In this document: piece after piece, positions 1 to 7,154 of the stretch
Layout: each line of letters begins with the position of its first letter
How positions within the stretch are numbered: the first letter of the stretch is position 1
Position numbers and translations under genes: made by a program
Notes under the pieces: model-generated
What the model was told of the DNA's origin: nothing
Seen by the model: the letters and a program-made list of their open reading frames with translations, nothing else
Database searches by the model: none
Assembly (NCBI GenBank): GCA_035565335.1
Contig: DATMSO010000035.1
Coordinates: 1 to 22,761 of the forward strand
Length of the DNA: 22,761 bases
Source: Methylovorus sp035565335
Lineage (GTDB): Bacteria; Pseudomonadota; Gammaproteobacteria; Burkholderiales; Methylophilaceae
Reading direction: 5' to 3'

Positions 1-23
1 CAACTATATGCAAAGATGATGCC

Positions 24-63
24 AATAAAAAATGCCATTTAAATTCAATAATTTAAATGGCAT
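24..63 (-). terminator. Rho-independent terminator of the EF-hand gene
   Basis: A perfect 13-bp inverted repeat (arms 32-44 and 51-63, loop TCAATA) lies 24 nt past the stop codon of the minus-strand EF-hand gene. Read on the minus strand, the stem is followed by TTTTTATTGG, a short U-tract. The stem is AT-rich, with only GGC/GCC near its base. On the plus strand the stem is followed by A residues, so termination should mainly be minus-strand. Confidence 0.75.
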
Positions 64-86
64 CAAAAAAAGTGCTGTAAATTATT

Positions 87-671
87 CTAGAGTGCGCGTT
101 TGCGACTATTCACCATAGCGCCTTTCTCTTTCAATTTGGGAGAAGGCAATACCTGCGCTTCTTCCTTCACCACCGGAATAGGACGCTGCTGCCGCTCCAT
201 GGCCTTGGCCTGTGCGGATTCCAGCTCTTCCATGGTGATGACGCCGTCGTTATTCGCGTCCACCTGACTGAAGTGACGCGCAATCTGCGGCAATAATTCA
301 AATGCTTCAATGCGGGAAATAGCGCCGTCGTTATCCTTATCAGCCTGATCAAACCGGGCCTGCAGGCGCTGATGCATGACGCGCCTGCGCTCTTCAATCT
401 GGATATGGGCAGGATCAACAGCGCGCGAGTATTCATAGAGATCGCGGCGCAAGCGCATGTTTTCTTCGATGCTGATATTGCCGTTCAGTGACTTGGCAGG
501 CGCGCTGCTATCCGGGGCTACCACCAGCGATGGTTTGGGGCCATCGTCATCACCGTTATCATTCGCATCCTTGGGGGCGGCATATAACATGTCCACAGCA
601 CCCATCACCAGGCATGCGGCAATCGCAACGTGCATACAACCAAACCGGGAAACCGATGAAAGAGACATCAT
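87..671 (-). CDS. Secreted protein with an EF-hand pair
   Basis: This 194-residue protein is probably exported and calcium-binding; no enzymatic domain is visible. Residues 1-31 look like a Sec signal peptide (hydrophobic stretch about 14-30, cleavage near LYA-AP). An acidic, Asp/Asn-rich linker follows at about 35-45, then a helical, Arg-rich middle. Two canonical EF-hand loops are present: D111-D113-D115-A117-S119-E122, and D138-N140-D142-V144-T146-E149. The spacing is that of a paired EF-hand, so Ca2+ binding is likely, although the second loop uses Asn at position 3. The tail is basic and Pro/Lys-rich. Two adjacent ATG codons (671 and 668) could start the gene, and no clear ribosome binding site decides between them. 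The gene stands alone, divergent from ompR, with its own terminator. Similar small EF-hand proteins occur in many proteobacteria, but their roles are mostly unknown. Confidence 0.85.
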   Translation of the reverse strand: MMSLSSVSRFGCMHVAIAACLVMGAVDMLYAAPKDANDNGDDDGPKPSLVVAPDSSAPAKSLNGNISIEENMRLRRDLYEYSRAVDPAHIQIEERRRVMHQRLQARFDQADKDNDGAISRIEAFELLPQIARHFSQVDANNDGVITMEELESAQAKAMERQQRPIPVVKEEAQVLPSPKLKEKGAMVNSRKRAL

Positions 672-1021
672 ACGATGGGAAAATCAGGCCAGACAGGAGC
701 GACAGTCAGACGCCCGACAAAGATTGAAATCAACTACATTCATTGTTCCATTTCTCCACTTCTGGCGTGAGCTTTGGTAAGCCTCGCCTGATTCCTCTGA
801 ACTTACTGCTTTGAGTGTTGGTGCGCTTGAGAATTCCGCATATTATTATTTGGCACTGCAGCCGTGATTATAATGAAGCAGGAATGTAAATCGAGTGTTT
901 CACTGTGCCGCCTGAATGTAACAATTTGTGACAACCGGCACATTTATATTCCCCAACCCCAAGTACCTGACCGTATAATATTTCCCATAATAAATCCCGC
1001 CACATTAGAGCACATATTGCC
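672..1021. other. Divergent intergenic region, EF-hand gene / ompR
   Basis: These 350 nt separate two divergent genes and should hold both promoters. I see no convincing protein gene. The short open frames on either strand are antisense to the flanking genes or run into them. The ompR-proximal half is AT-rich and contains TATAAT at 974-979. No convincing promoter for the EF-hand gene was found on the minus strand. Confidence 0.6.
974..979 (+). promoter_or_regulatory. Likely -10 element for ompR-envZ
   Basis: A perfect TATAAT lies 42 nt upstream of the ompR ATG in an AT-rich stretch. The matching -35 position (about 951-956, CCCCAA) is poor, so the promoter may depend on an activator. The call rests on the -10 element and its position only. 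Confidence 0.4.
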
Positions 1022-1759
1022 ATGAACGCCATGCAGACCAACCCAAAAAAAATCCTGATGGTTGACGATGATTTGCGCATGCGTGAGCTACTGCAACGCT
1101 ATCTCAGCGAACAAGGCTTCAGCGTAAAAACCGTCTCAGATTCAACCGAGATGAATACCGTATTAAGCAGCGAGCATATTGACTTGCTGGTACTGGACCT
1201 GATGCTGCCCAGCGAAGATGGTCTGGCGATTTGCCGCCGTCTGCGCGCGACAGGCAGCACCATGCCCATCATCATGCTGACCGCACGTGGGGATGAGGTT
1301 GACCGCATTATCGGCCTGGAAATGGGCGCGGATGATTACCTGCCCAAGCCTTTCAATCCGCGTGAGCTGCTCGCTCGCATCAATGCCGTCATGCGTCGCA
1401 ATGAACGTCCGGTTCCTGGCGCGCCAGCCAATAGCTCGGAAACCATCAGCTTTGGTGAATTCGTGTTTGATCCTTCCACACGCAGCCTGCTCAAGAATGG
1501 CGAACAGATCACCATTACCAGCGGCGAATACGCACTGCTTAAAGTGTTTGTAGATCACCCGCGCCAGCCATTGTCGCGTGACCGCCTGATGCAGCTGGCG
1601 CGTGGTCGCGAGCTGGATGTTTTTGACCGTAGTATTGATGTGCAAGTCTCCCGCCTGCGCCGGCTGATTGAAGCAGATCCCACCCACCCGCGTTATCTGC
1701 AAACTATGTGGGGCTTCGGCTATGTGTTTATCCCCGATGGCGAAACCATCAAGCATTAA
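1022..1759 (+). CDS. ompR: OmpR-family response regulator
   Basis: This 245-residue DNA-binding response regulator pairs with the downstream histidine kinase and is expected to act in the cytoplasm on envelope or osmotic stress genes. The receiver domain spans about 9-125, with acidic pocket D15-D17, phosphoacceptor D59 (in LLVLDLMLP), T87 and K109 (in LPKPF). A winged-helix trans_reg_C domain spans about 142-238, with typical RLRRLIE and GFGYVF elements. Length and sequence match the OmpR branch (E. coli OmpR is 239 residues). The start chosen is the first ATG; the ribosome binding site is weak (TAGAG about 12 nt upstream), and ATG 1031 is an in-frame alternative. The kinase gene follows after 24 nt. 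Orthology to OmpR rather than another OmpR-family regulator is supported by the EnvZ-like partner. Confidence 0.93.
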   Translation: MNAMQTNPKKILMVDDDLRMRELLQRYLSEQGFSVKTVSDSTEMNTVLSSEHIDLLVLDLMLPSEDGLAICRRLRATGSTMPIIMLTARGDEVDRIIGLEMGADDYLPKPFNPRELLARINAVMRRNERPVPGAPANSSETISFGEFVFDPSTRSLLKNGEQITITSGEYALLKVFVDHPRQPLSRDRLMQLARGRELDVFDRSIDVQVSRLRRLIEADPTHPRYLQTMWGFGYVFIPDGETIKH

Positions 1760-1776
1760 TCAGGGCGCTGCCCTGA
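1760..1776 (+). promoter_or_regulatory. Small hairpin between ompR and envZ
   Basis: A 7-bp perfect inverted repeat (TCAGGGC, loop GCT, GCCCTGA) begins right after the ompR stop and ends 7 nt before the TTG start of the kinase gene. There is no U-tract, so it is not a classical terminator. It fills the place where a ribosome binding site would lie and could reduce kinase translation or protect the ompR 3' end. Confidence 0.4.
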
Positions 1777-1783
1777 GCTTTGC

Positions 1784-3127
1784 TTGTCACGTCTGTACGT
1801 ACGTCAATTGAGACTATTCCCGCGCACCCTGCTAGCCAGGGCCATGTTACTGATTGCCATCCTGCTGGTAATCGGTCAGTACGCCTCACTCAAAATCTTT
1901 GATTACTTTGAGCGCAAGCCACGCGCCACCGCCGTGGCCCTGCAAGCCGTGACCGTCGTCAATTTCACCCGCGCCTCCCTGCTGGCTGCCCATGAAAACC
2001 GCCGGCTGGCGCTTTTATCCGAACTGTCCGGCAAAGAAGGCGTGCGCATTTACGCGGCTGACCTGCTGGAAGAAATCGAAAAATTACCGGACGACCCGGT
2101 GATTGCGTTGATTGCCGCCAAGATCAAGGAAAAACTGGGTAACGAAACCATTGTGGCGGTGAATCATTTCGGCATTCCCGGCTTGTGGGTGAGCTTTACC
2201 ATCGGCCAGGATGACTACTGGGTGGTGATTCCGCGCATACAGGTAGACCGGCCCTTCCCTTGGCAATGGCTGGGCTGGGGGGCGCTGGTGATTCTGCTGT
2301 CACTGGCAGGCGCCTATTTGCTGGCAGCGCGCATCAACCGGCCGCTCAGCCTGCTTATCCGCTCGGCCGACCGCCTGCGCAAAGGCGAGCAGCCACCCAA
2401 ATTGCCGGAAGACGGCCTGGATGAACTGAGCGATGTGAACCATGCCTTTAATGACATGATGGAAGCACTGGCGCGGCTGGATTCGGAGCGCACCTTGTTG
2501 CTGGCCGGGGTTTCGCATGATTTGCGTACGCCGCTGGCCCGCCTGCGCCTGTCCGTAGAAATGCTGCCGAATGAACTGGACGACAGCCTGAAAAATGGCA
2601 TGATCCAGGACATTACCGACATGGATAACATCATCCATCAATTCCTGGATTTTGTGCGCGGGGTGGAGGGTGAGCCGACCCAGATGATTGATATCAACGG
2701 TCTGCTCAAATCGATTTACGATCGCCATACGCGTGCCGGACGCCGCATGATTTTGCGGCTGGCCCCCACCCATCTCATACCGCTGCGCCCTCTCGCTATG
2801 CACCGGCTGCTGGGCAACCTGATTGATAACGCCTTCAAATATGGCAGCAGTGAAGTTTCAGTAGAAACCCGCATCACCGCTGGCACTATCATACTAAGCG
2901 TGCTGGACAACGGCCCCGGCATTCCGCCCTCGCAAATCAGCCGCCTGCTGCGGCCTTTTGAACGGCTGGATACCGCCCGCGGCAATGAAAGCGGTAGCGG
3001 GCTGGGCCTCGCCATTGCTGATCGTATCGCGCGACTGCACAAGGGACATCTGGAACTGATCAACCGTCAGGAAGGCGGTCTAGAAGCGCGCCTGATTTTG
3101 CCTATCGTCAAGAACGTGGCCAATTAG
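1784..3127 (+). CDS. envZ: EnvZ-type sensor histidine kinase
   Basis: This inner-membrane sensor kinase phosphorylates and dephosphorylates the adjacent OmpR. It has 447 residues. A first membrane segment lies at about 17-37, a periplasmic domain at about 40-158, and a second membrane segment at about 160-181. HAMP spans about 182-234, followed by a HisKA domain with phosphoacceptor H245 in SHDLRTPLARLR. The HATPase domain shows an N box (NLIDNAFKYG), G1 (DNGPGIPP) and G2 (GSGLGLAIA). The N-terminal LRLFPRTLLAR resembles the start of E. coli EnvZ. The start used is a TTG at 1784; no strong Shine-Dalgarno is present, and the TTG at 1808 or ATG at 1841 are alternatives. It lies 24 nt downstream of ompR, so the pair is a bicistronic operon. 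The stimulus cannot be read from the sequence. Confidence 0.9.
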   Translation: MSRLYVRQLRLFPRTLLARAMLLIAILLVIGQYASLKIFDYFERKPRATAVALQAVTVVNFTRASLLAAHENRRLALLSELSGKEGVRIYAADLLEEIEKLPDDPVIALIAAKIKEKLGNETIVAVNHFGIPGLWVSFTIGQDDYWVVIPRIQVDRPFPWQWLGWGALVILLSLAGAYLLAARINRPLSLLIRSADRLRKGEQPPKLPEDGLDELSDVNHAFNDMMEALARLDSERTLLLAGVSHDLRTPLARLRLSVEMLPNELDDSLKNGMIQDITDMDNIIHQFLDFVRGVEGEPTQMIDINGLLKSIYDRHTRAGRRMILRLAPTHLIPLRPLAMHRLLGNLIDNAFKYGSSEVSVETRITAGTIILSVLDNGPGIPPSQISRLLRPFERLDTARGNESGSGLGLAIADRIARLHKGHLELINRQEGGLEARLILPIVKNVAN

Positions 3128-3153
3128 CTTCACGATTAGTTTTGATACACGCA

Positions 3154-3172
3154 GCATGGCAATTGCCCATGC
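3154..3172. repeat. Inverted repeat between convergent envZ and cysG
   Basis: A 10-bp palindrome (GGCAATTGCC) is flanked by GCAT and CATGC. This gives a stem of about ten pairs with one bulged C, in the 63-nt gap between two convergent genes. Its position suits a shared transcription end, but no U-tract follows on either strand, so a terminator role is only inferred. Confidence 0.3.
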
Positions 3173-3190
3173 GCCGTCTAGCACTACTGA

Positions 3191-4579
3191 CTAACCCGCT
3201 TCACCTTCAAACCACGCCAGCTTGCTGCGCAAACCAACCACACCACCAATCACAATCAGCGAGGGCGATTTCAGCTTCGCCTCCGCCACCTTGGTAGCCA
3301 GATGTTGGAGGTTGTCAGTCACCACGCGCTGACTGGGCAAGGTGCCGTGCTGCACGACGGCAGCGGGCGTTTCAGGAGCAAGTCCATGCGCAATCAGTTG
3401 CCGGCATATTTCCGGTAGCGCCGCCAAGCCCATGTATATCACCACGGTCTGCTGCGGTCTTGCCAGGGCCGTCCAGTCAAGATCCACCGTGCCATCTTTC
3501 AGATGGCCGGTAGTAAAGATACAGGTCTGGGCAAAGTCGCGATGCGTCAGCGGGATACCGGCATAACTTGCCACGCCAGAAGCGGCGGTCACGCCCGGCA
3601 CCACTTGAAAAGGAATGCCATGCGCCATCAGCGTTTCGATCTCTTCGCCGCCACGCCCAAAGATAAACGGGTCGCCGCCTTTAAGACGCAAAACGCGCTT
3701 ACCTTCTTGCGCGAGCCTCACCAACAAGGCATTGATCTCTTCCTGCGGCAGGGTGTGCTGATCGCGCGCCTTGCCCACATAGACCAATTCGGCATCGCGC
3801 CTGACCAGCTCCATGACTTCCGGGCTTACCAGCTTGTCATAGACGCAGACATCAGCCTGCTGCATCAGGCGCAAAGCCCGAAAAGTAAGCAGGTCAGGAT
3901 CTCCTGGGCCACCGCCAACCAGGTAAACCTCACCGCGCGGCGCTTGGGCCGGCAGCTCAAGTTTCTGGATCAGCGCAGCTTCAGCGGCAGCCTCCTGCCC
4001 GGCCAGCACTTGCTCACCGATGGGGCCTTGCAGCACGTCTTCCCAGAACATGCGGCGTTGCTGGGTGGTGGGGAAATGCTGCTTTACGCGATCACGGAAC
4101 TGCGCGGCCAGCGTGGCCAGGCGGCCATAGGTGGCAGGCACCATCGTTTCGATCTTGCTGCGAATACTGCGCGCCAACACTGGGGCAGCGCCGCCGCTGG
4201 AAATGGCGATCACAATGGGCGAGCGATCCACAATCGACGGCATGGTAAACGTGCATAAGGCCGGCGCATCCACTACGTTGACCGGGATATTGCGCGCCTG
4301 CGCTTGCTGCGACACCGCCTGGTTGACGTCTTCGTCATCTGTGGCCGCGACCACCAGTCGTGCGCCATCCAGCTGGCTTGGCTGAAAGGTCTCTGGCGTA
4401 TGCAGGATTTGCCCTTGGTCGGCCAGGGTCTGCAGATCAGGGTATAGCTCGGGCGAACATACCTCCACGGCAGCCCCCGCCTTGCGCAGCATCAGCACCT
4501 TGCGTGTCGCGACTTCTCCGCCGCCTATCACCACGCAGCGCTGTTGCCTGATATTCATGAAAATTGGGAGTGCATCCAT
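3191..4579 (-). CDS. cysG: Siroheme synthase CysG (trifunctional)
   Basis: CysG makes siroheme from uroporphyrinogen III: two SAM-dependent methylations, NAD-dependent dehydrogenation of precorrin-2, then iron insertion. Siroheme is the cofactor of sulfite and nitrite reductases. The protein has 462 residues. The N-terminal dehydrogenase/ferrochelatase half (about 1-212) has the NAD-binding GGGEVATRK motif, D104 in NVVDAP, and S128 in SSGG. The C-terminal uroporphyrinogen methyltransferase half (about 216-460) has VGGGPGDPDLLT, D248, K270, RLKGGDPFIFGRGGEE and M383. D104, S128, D248 and K270 fall at the same numbers as the functional residues I recall for E. coli CysG. The start MDALPIF matches the family's usual N terminus; the upstream Shine-Dalgarno is weak. 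It is divergent from the heme-uptake operon and convergent with envZ. Identification is secure. Confidence 0.97.
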   Translation of the reverse strand: MDALPIFMNIRQQRCVVIGGGEVATRKVLMLRKAGAAVEVCSPELYPDLQTLADQGQILHTPETFQPSQLDGARLVVAATDDEDVNQAVSQQAQARNIPVNVVDAPALCTFTMPSIVDRSPIVIAISSGGAAPVLARSIRSKIETMVPATYGRLATLAAQFRDRVKQHFPTTQQRRMFWEDVLQGPIGEQVLAGQEAAAEAALIQKLELPAQAPRGEVYLVGGGPGDPDLLTFRALRLMQQADVCVYDKLVSPEVMELVRRDAELVYVGKARDQHTLPQEEINALLVRLAQEGKRVLRLKGGDPFIFGRGGEEIETLMAHGIPFQVVPGVTAASGVASYAGIPLTHRDFAQTCIFTTGHLKDGTVDLDWTALARPQQTVVIYMGLAALPEICRQLIAHGLAPETPAAVVQHGTLPSQRVVTDNLQHLATKVAEAKLKSPSLIVIGGVVGLRSKLAWFEGEAG

Positions 4580-4856
4580 ACCGTCATTTTACACTGGGGC
4601 CACTCTCTGCCGTTTCACTTTTTCTTATGGCCTTGGCCTTAAGCCAGCCAAAAGTCATTCAGGCAATGTCTATGCAAGACCTGACAAACAAGGGATTTCA
4701 GAGCAACTGGCATCCGCCAGCGCCATGGCCATATTGTTGTAATAAGAATTATTCTCAACTATAATGCACGCATCACTAACCTGATGGCGCAGCACCATCT
4801 GCCGCCATTACCGCACCAGCCAGCGACTGCCAGCCCGTGACTCATCGGAGGACACC
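4580..4856. other. Divergent intergenic region cysG / hmuS
   Basis: These 277 nt lie between two divergent genes. The hmuS-proximal part carries the Fur-box promoter described separately. Short open frames here, such as one ending near 4764, have no domain signal and run through the promoter, so I do not call a gene. No cysG promoter stands out. Confidence 0.6.
4737..4765 (+). promoter_or_regulatory. Fur-controlled promoter of the hmu operon
   Basis: A -35 box TTGTAA (4737-4742) and a perfect -10 TATAAT (4760-4765) are separated by 17 bp. The spacer (4743-4759) lies almost wholly within a 19-bp Fur-box-like palindrome at 4741-4759. Its core is AGAAT-T-ATTCT, a perfect 5-1-5 inverted repeat, and the wider sequence resembles the AATGAGAATNATTCTCATT type of Fur site. 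Fe2+-Fur bound here would block RNA polymerase, so the operon should be induced by iron starvation. Fur's role is inferred from the motif and the heme-uptake genes downstream. Confidence 0.75.
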
Positions 4857-5930
4857 ATGCAAGCCAGGCAGGACGCCATCATCGAAGCTTTCAGCCGCCT
4901 GCGGCGCGAAAGCAATTTACGCCATCGGGAAATTGCCACCACTTTAGCCATCAGCGAAGGCGAGCTGATCGCCGCCCATTGCGGCCTGGATGCAGGCGAT
5001 GTGGATAGCGATATGCAAGCCACGCGACTCAGACCGGAGTTCCCGGCGATCATCGCCGCGATGGAGGCACTGGGAGAAGTCATGGCACTGACGCGCAATG
5101 AGAGCTGCGTACATGAAAAAACCGGCATTTATCGCAAGATCAGCCATCAGGGCCCGGTGGGCCTGGTATTGGGTGGCAGCATAGACCTGCGCTTGTTTTA
5201 TCAGCAATGGCGCCACGCCTTTGCCGTGCAGGAGCGCAGCAGCAAAAGCCTGCAACAAAGTCTGCAGTTTTTTGATGCCAGCGGCATGGCACTGCATAAA
5301 ATCTTCCTTAAACCCGCGAGTGACCAGGCAGCTTACGCCTCCCTGATTGCGCGGCTTCGCGCTGAAGATCAGTCTGGCGGCATGCTGATCGAACCCGCCC
5401 CTTCATCGCCCATCGCGCTGGAAGACGACGAAATTGATATTGCCGGATTCCGCCATGCCTGGTCAGCCATGCGCGACACCCATGAGTTTTTCGGCCTGCT
5501 CAAGGAATTCAAGCTCACCCGCACGCAAGCCTTGCGCCTTGCTGATCCAGGCTTTGCCACCCCGGTGTCACCAGAGGTGGTCAGCCGCCTGCTGCATGGC
5601 GCCGCCGCAGAGAATGTGTCTATCATGGTCTTCGTCGGCAACCCTGGCATTATTCAGATACACAGCGGGCCGGTGCGCAATATCAAGATCATGGGGCCAT
5701 GGCTCAATGTGCTGGATGAAGGCTTCAACCTGCATTTGCGGCAAGACCTGATAACCCACGCCTGGGTGGTGAAAAAACCGACAGAAGATGGCGTGGTGAC
5801 ATCGCTCGAGCTGTTTGATGCGCAAGGTGAAAATATCGCTATGCTGTTTGGCGAACGCAAACCCGGCAAGCCTGAGCTTGAGTCCTGGCGCGCCCTCATC
5901 GCCGATGTCACCGAGGCATGCATGGCATGA
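4857..5930 (+). CDS. hmuS: HmuS/HemS-family heme-handling (heme-degrading) protein
   Basis: This cytoplasmic protein receives imported heme. HemS/ChuS/HmuS relatives store, pass on or break down heme to release iron. It has 357 residues, the normal family length, and appears as two structurally repeated halves (about 25-175 and 200-350), as in HemS. H209 in DTHEFFGLLKEF lies in the segment that aligns with the heme-ligating His of ChuS/HemS (alignment from memory). The C-terminal half keeps the family blocks HSGPVRNIKIMGPWLNVLD and HAWVVKKPTEDGVVTSLELFD. The start is firm: GGAGGA at 4847-4852 lies 4 nt before the ATG. It is first in the operon, 91 nt downstream of the -10, and overlaps hmuT by an ATGA junction. 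Whether it degrades heme enzymatically or only binds it cannot be told from sequence. Confidence 0.93.
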   Translation: MQARQDAIIEAFSRLRRESNLRHREIATTLAISEGELIAAHCGLDAGDVDSDMQATRLRPEFPAIIAAMEALGEVMALTRNESCVHEKTGIYRKISHQGPVGLVLGGSIDLRLFYQQWRHAFAVQERSSKSLQQSLQFFDASGMALHKIFLKPASDQAAYASLIARLRAEDQSGGMLIEPAPSSPIALEDDEIDIAGFRHAWSAMRDTHEFFGLLKEFKLTRTQALRLADPGFATPVSPEVVSRLLHGAAAENVSIMVFVGNPGIIQIHSGPVRNIKIMGPWLNVLDEGFNLHLRQDLITHAWVVKKPTEDGVVTSLELFDAQGENIAMLFGERKPGKPELESWRALIADVTEACMA

Positions 5931-6829
5931 GCGTTGTGCATCAAACCGCCATGCCATCGCGGCGAACCCATCTGAAACAGTGGCTGGCACTGGGCATGCT
6001 GTCTGCACTGAGTGGACTGCCGCAAGCAGCGAATTCCGCCAACCGGCGCCTGATCTGCGTGGGCGGCGCGCTGACGGAAATTGTCTATGCGCTGGGCGCT
6101 TCGGCCGATCTGGTTGGCGTCGACACCACCTCGCTTTACCCGCCCGCCGCCCAGGCATTACCCAGTGTGGGCTATGCGCGCACCCTGTCGGCTGAAGGCA
6201 TACTGGCGCTGGCACCCTCCATGGTGCTGGCAACAGAAGATGCCGGGCCCGCCAGCGTATTACGCCAACTGGAAAATGCCGGAATTGCCGTGCATATCCT
6301 GGCGGCCAACCATCAATTTGAGGGCTTGTTGCAACGCATCCAGCAGGCGGGCGAATTCATGGGCCGCACCCAGGAAGCCAATCAGCTGCAGGTACGCCTG
6401 CGCAAAGAATGGCAGCAGATGCGCGCCCGGGTGGAAGCGCATCCTACGGTATCGCCACGTGTCCTCTTCATACTGTCGCATTCAATGTCGCAGATCATGG
6501 TGGCCGGCCAGGATACCAGCGCCGATGCCATGCTGCGCTATGCAGGTGCGAGGAATGCCATGCAGGGCTTTAGCGGTTTCAAGCCATTAAGCCCCGAAGC
6601 GGTGATTGCCGCGCAGCCCGATATTATCCTGCTGACCGATCTGGGGCTGAAAGCGGCCGGCAGCAAGGCGGCGATACTGCAGCTGCCTGGCCTGGCGCAG
6701 ACACCGGCCGGGCGCAAGCAGCGCATCGTCAGCATGGAAACCATGCTCCTGCTGGGGTTCGGCCCACGCCTGCCGCTTGCTCTGCAGGAGCTGGATCGCA
6801 CCCTGCTCTCCGCTATGCAGGCAGGGTGA
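5927..6829 (+). CDS. hmuT: Periplasmic heme-binding protein HmuT
   Basis: HmuT is the substrate-binding subunit of the heme ABC importer; it captures heme in the periplasm and delivers it to HmuU. From ATG 5927 it has 300 residues. An N-terminal signal peptide (Arg-rich start, then LALGMLSALSGLPQAANSA) precedes a type III periplasmic binding fold. The typical first strand RLICVGGALTEIVYALG is followed by GVDTTSLYP, SVGYARTLSAEGILAL, and a C-terminal PDIILLTDLGL block. I prefer ATG 5927 to the in-frame ATG 5918: it forms an ATGA overlap with the hmuS stop and sits 10 nt from GAGG (5913-5916), whereas 5918 is only 1 nt from it. Translation is probably coupled to hmuS. Substrate specificity for heme rather than vitamin B12 or a siderophore rests on the hmuS neighbour. 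Confidence 0.9.
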   Translation: MSVVHQTAMPSRRTHLKQWLALGMLSALSGLPQAANSANRRLICVGGALTEIVYALGASADLVGVDTTSLYPPAAQALPSVGYARTLSAEGILALAPSMVLATEDAGPASVLRQLENAGIAVHILAANHQFEGLLQRIQQAGEFMGRTQEANQLQVRLRKEWQQMRARVEAHPTVSPRVLFILSHSMSQIMVAGQDTSADAMLRYAGARNAMQGFSGFKPLSPEAVIAAQPDIILLTDLGLKAAGSKAAILQLPGLAQTPAGRKQRIVSMETMLLLGFGPRLPLALQELDRTLLSAMQAG

Positions 6830-7154
6830 GATGGGACTCAACATGCCGCCTTGCCCTAGCTTCAGCCCCGGGTTATCACGCCAGATTGGGCTACCCAGCC
6901 CGGCGCTCCTGCAAGGAATCCGTCCGCCAAACCCTCGCGTCAAGCGCCTGTCGCTCGTCATCCGCCAGCGACTCAGGGTGAACTTTTATAGACTTGTGCG
7001 TGACGAACAGACAGAAACGTGCAGAAACAAGCTGCCGGCTGAGGTGCTGCAGAGAGGCCATGAGCGTCTGCATTCACAGCGGCAGGCGCAGTGCCGAGGT
7101 AGTAACCACTCAGCCCAGCGCAAGACGCTATTTCAAGCAGCGCAAGTCTGAAGC
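6830..7154 (+). other. 325-nt gap inside the hmu operon
   Basis: This stretch separates hmuT from hmuU in an operon whose other junctions overlap. It is 50-60% GC, with a small GGGCT/AGCCC hairpin near 6888-6901 but no terminator U-tract, no clear promoter and no recognisable riboswitch core. One plus-strand frame is open across it (see the ORF at 6831). A 60-codon minus-strand frame (6891-7073) also exists, bounded by an in-frame stop immediately before its ATG. I cannot assign a role. Confidence 0.5.
6831..7151 (+). CDS. Possible small basic ORF between hmuT and hmuU (uncertain)
   Basis: The frame is open for 106 codons. Its ATG is 1 nt after the hmuT stop, preceded by a GGGTGAG ribosome-binding-like sequence, and its TGA lies 3 nt before the hmuU ATG. 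It is in the same frame as hmuU, so a single TGA and one codon separate the two. By hand count about two thirds of codons end in G or C, compatible with coding but not decisive. The product would be Arg-, Gln- and Pro-rich, with no signal peptide, membrane segment or motif I recognise; that composition is also typical of chance frames in GC-rich DNA. It may be a small operon gene, a decayed gene, or noncoding leader. I report it because the fit between the two neighbours is close, not because the protein is convincing. Confidence 0.2.
   Translation: MGLNMPPCPSFSPGLSRQIGLPSPALLQGIRPPNPRVKRLSLVIRQRLRVNFYRLVRDEQTETCRNKLPAEVLQRGHERLHSQRQAQCRGSNHSAQRKTLFQAAQV

Noticed and set aside
457..780. Plus-strand frame opposite the EF-hand gene
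   Set aside because: It is antisense to a gene with clear domains and has no recognisable features of its own.
868..1080. Minus-strand 70-codon frame with a membrane-like start and a CAGCH (CXXCH) motif
   Set aside because: It begins antisense inside ompR, covers the ompR promoter region, has no ribosome binding site, and the single CXXCH is easily met by chance.
4564..4764. Short plus-strand frame between cysG and hmuS, considered as a hemP-like gene
   Set aside because: It lacks the conserved HemP pattern and runs through the Fur box and -10 element of the hmu promoter.
6891..7073. Minus-strand 60-codon frame in the hmuT-hmuU gap
   Set aside because: It has an in-frame stop immediately before its ATG, no ribosome binding site and no known motif; protein-like composition alone is too weak.
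6830..7154. Cobalamin or other riboswitch before hmuU, since FecCD permeases can be B12 transporters
   Set aside because: I could not find a B12 box or a conserved riboswitch core; the hmuS neighbour points to heme.
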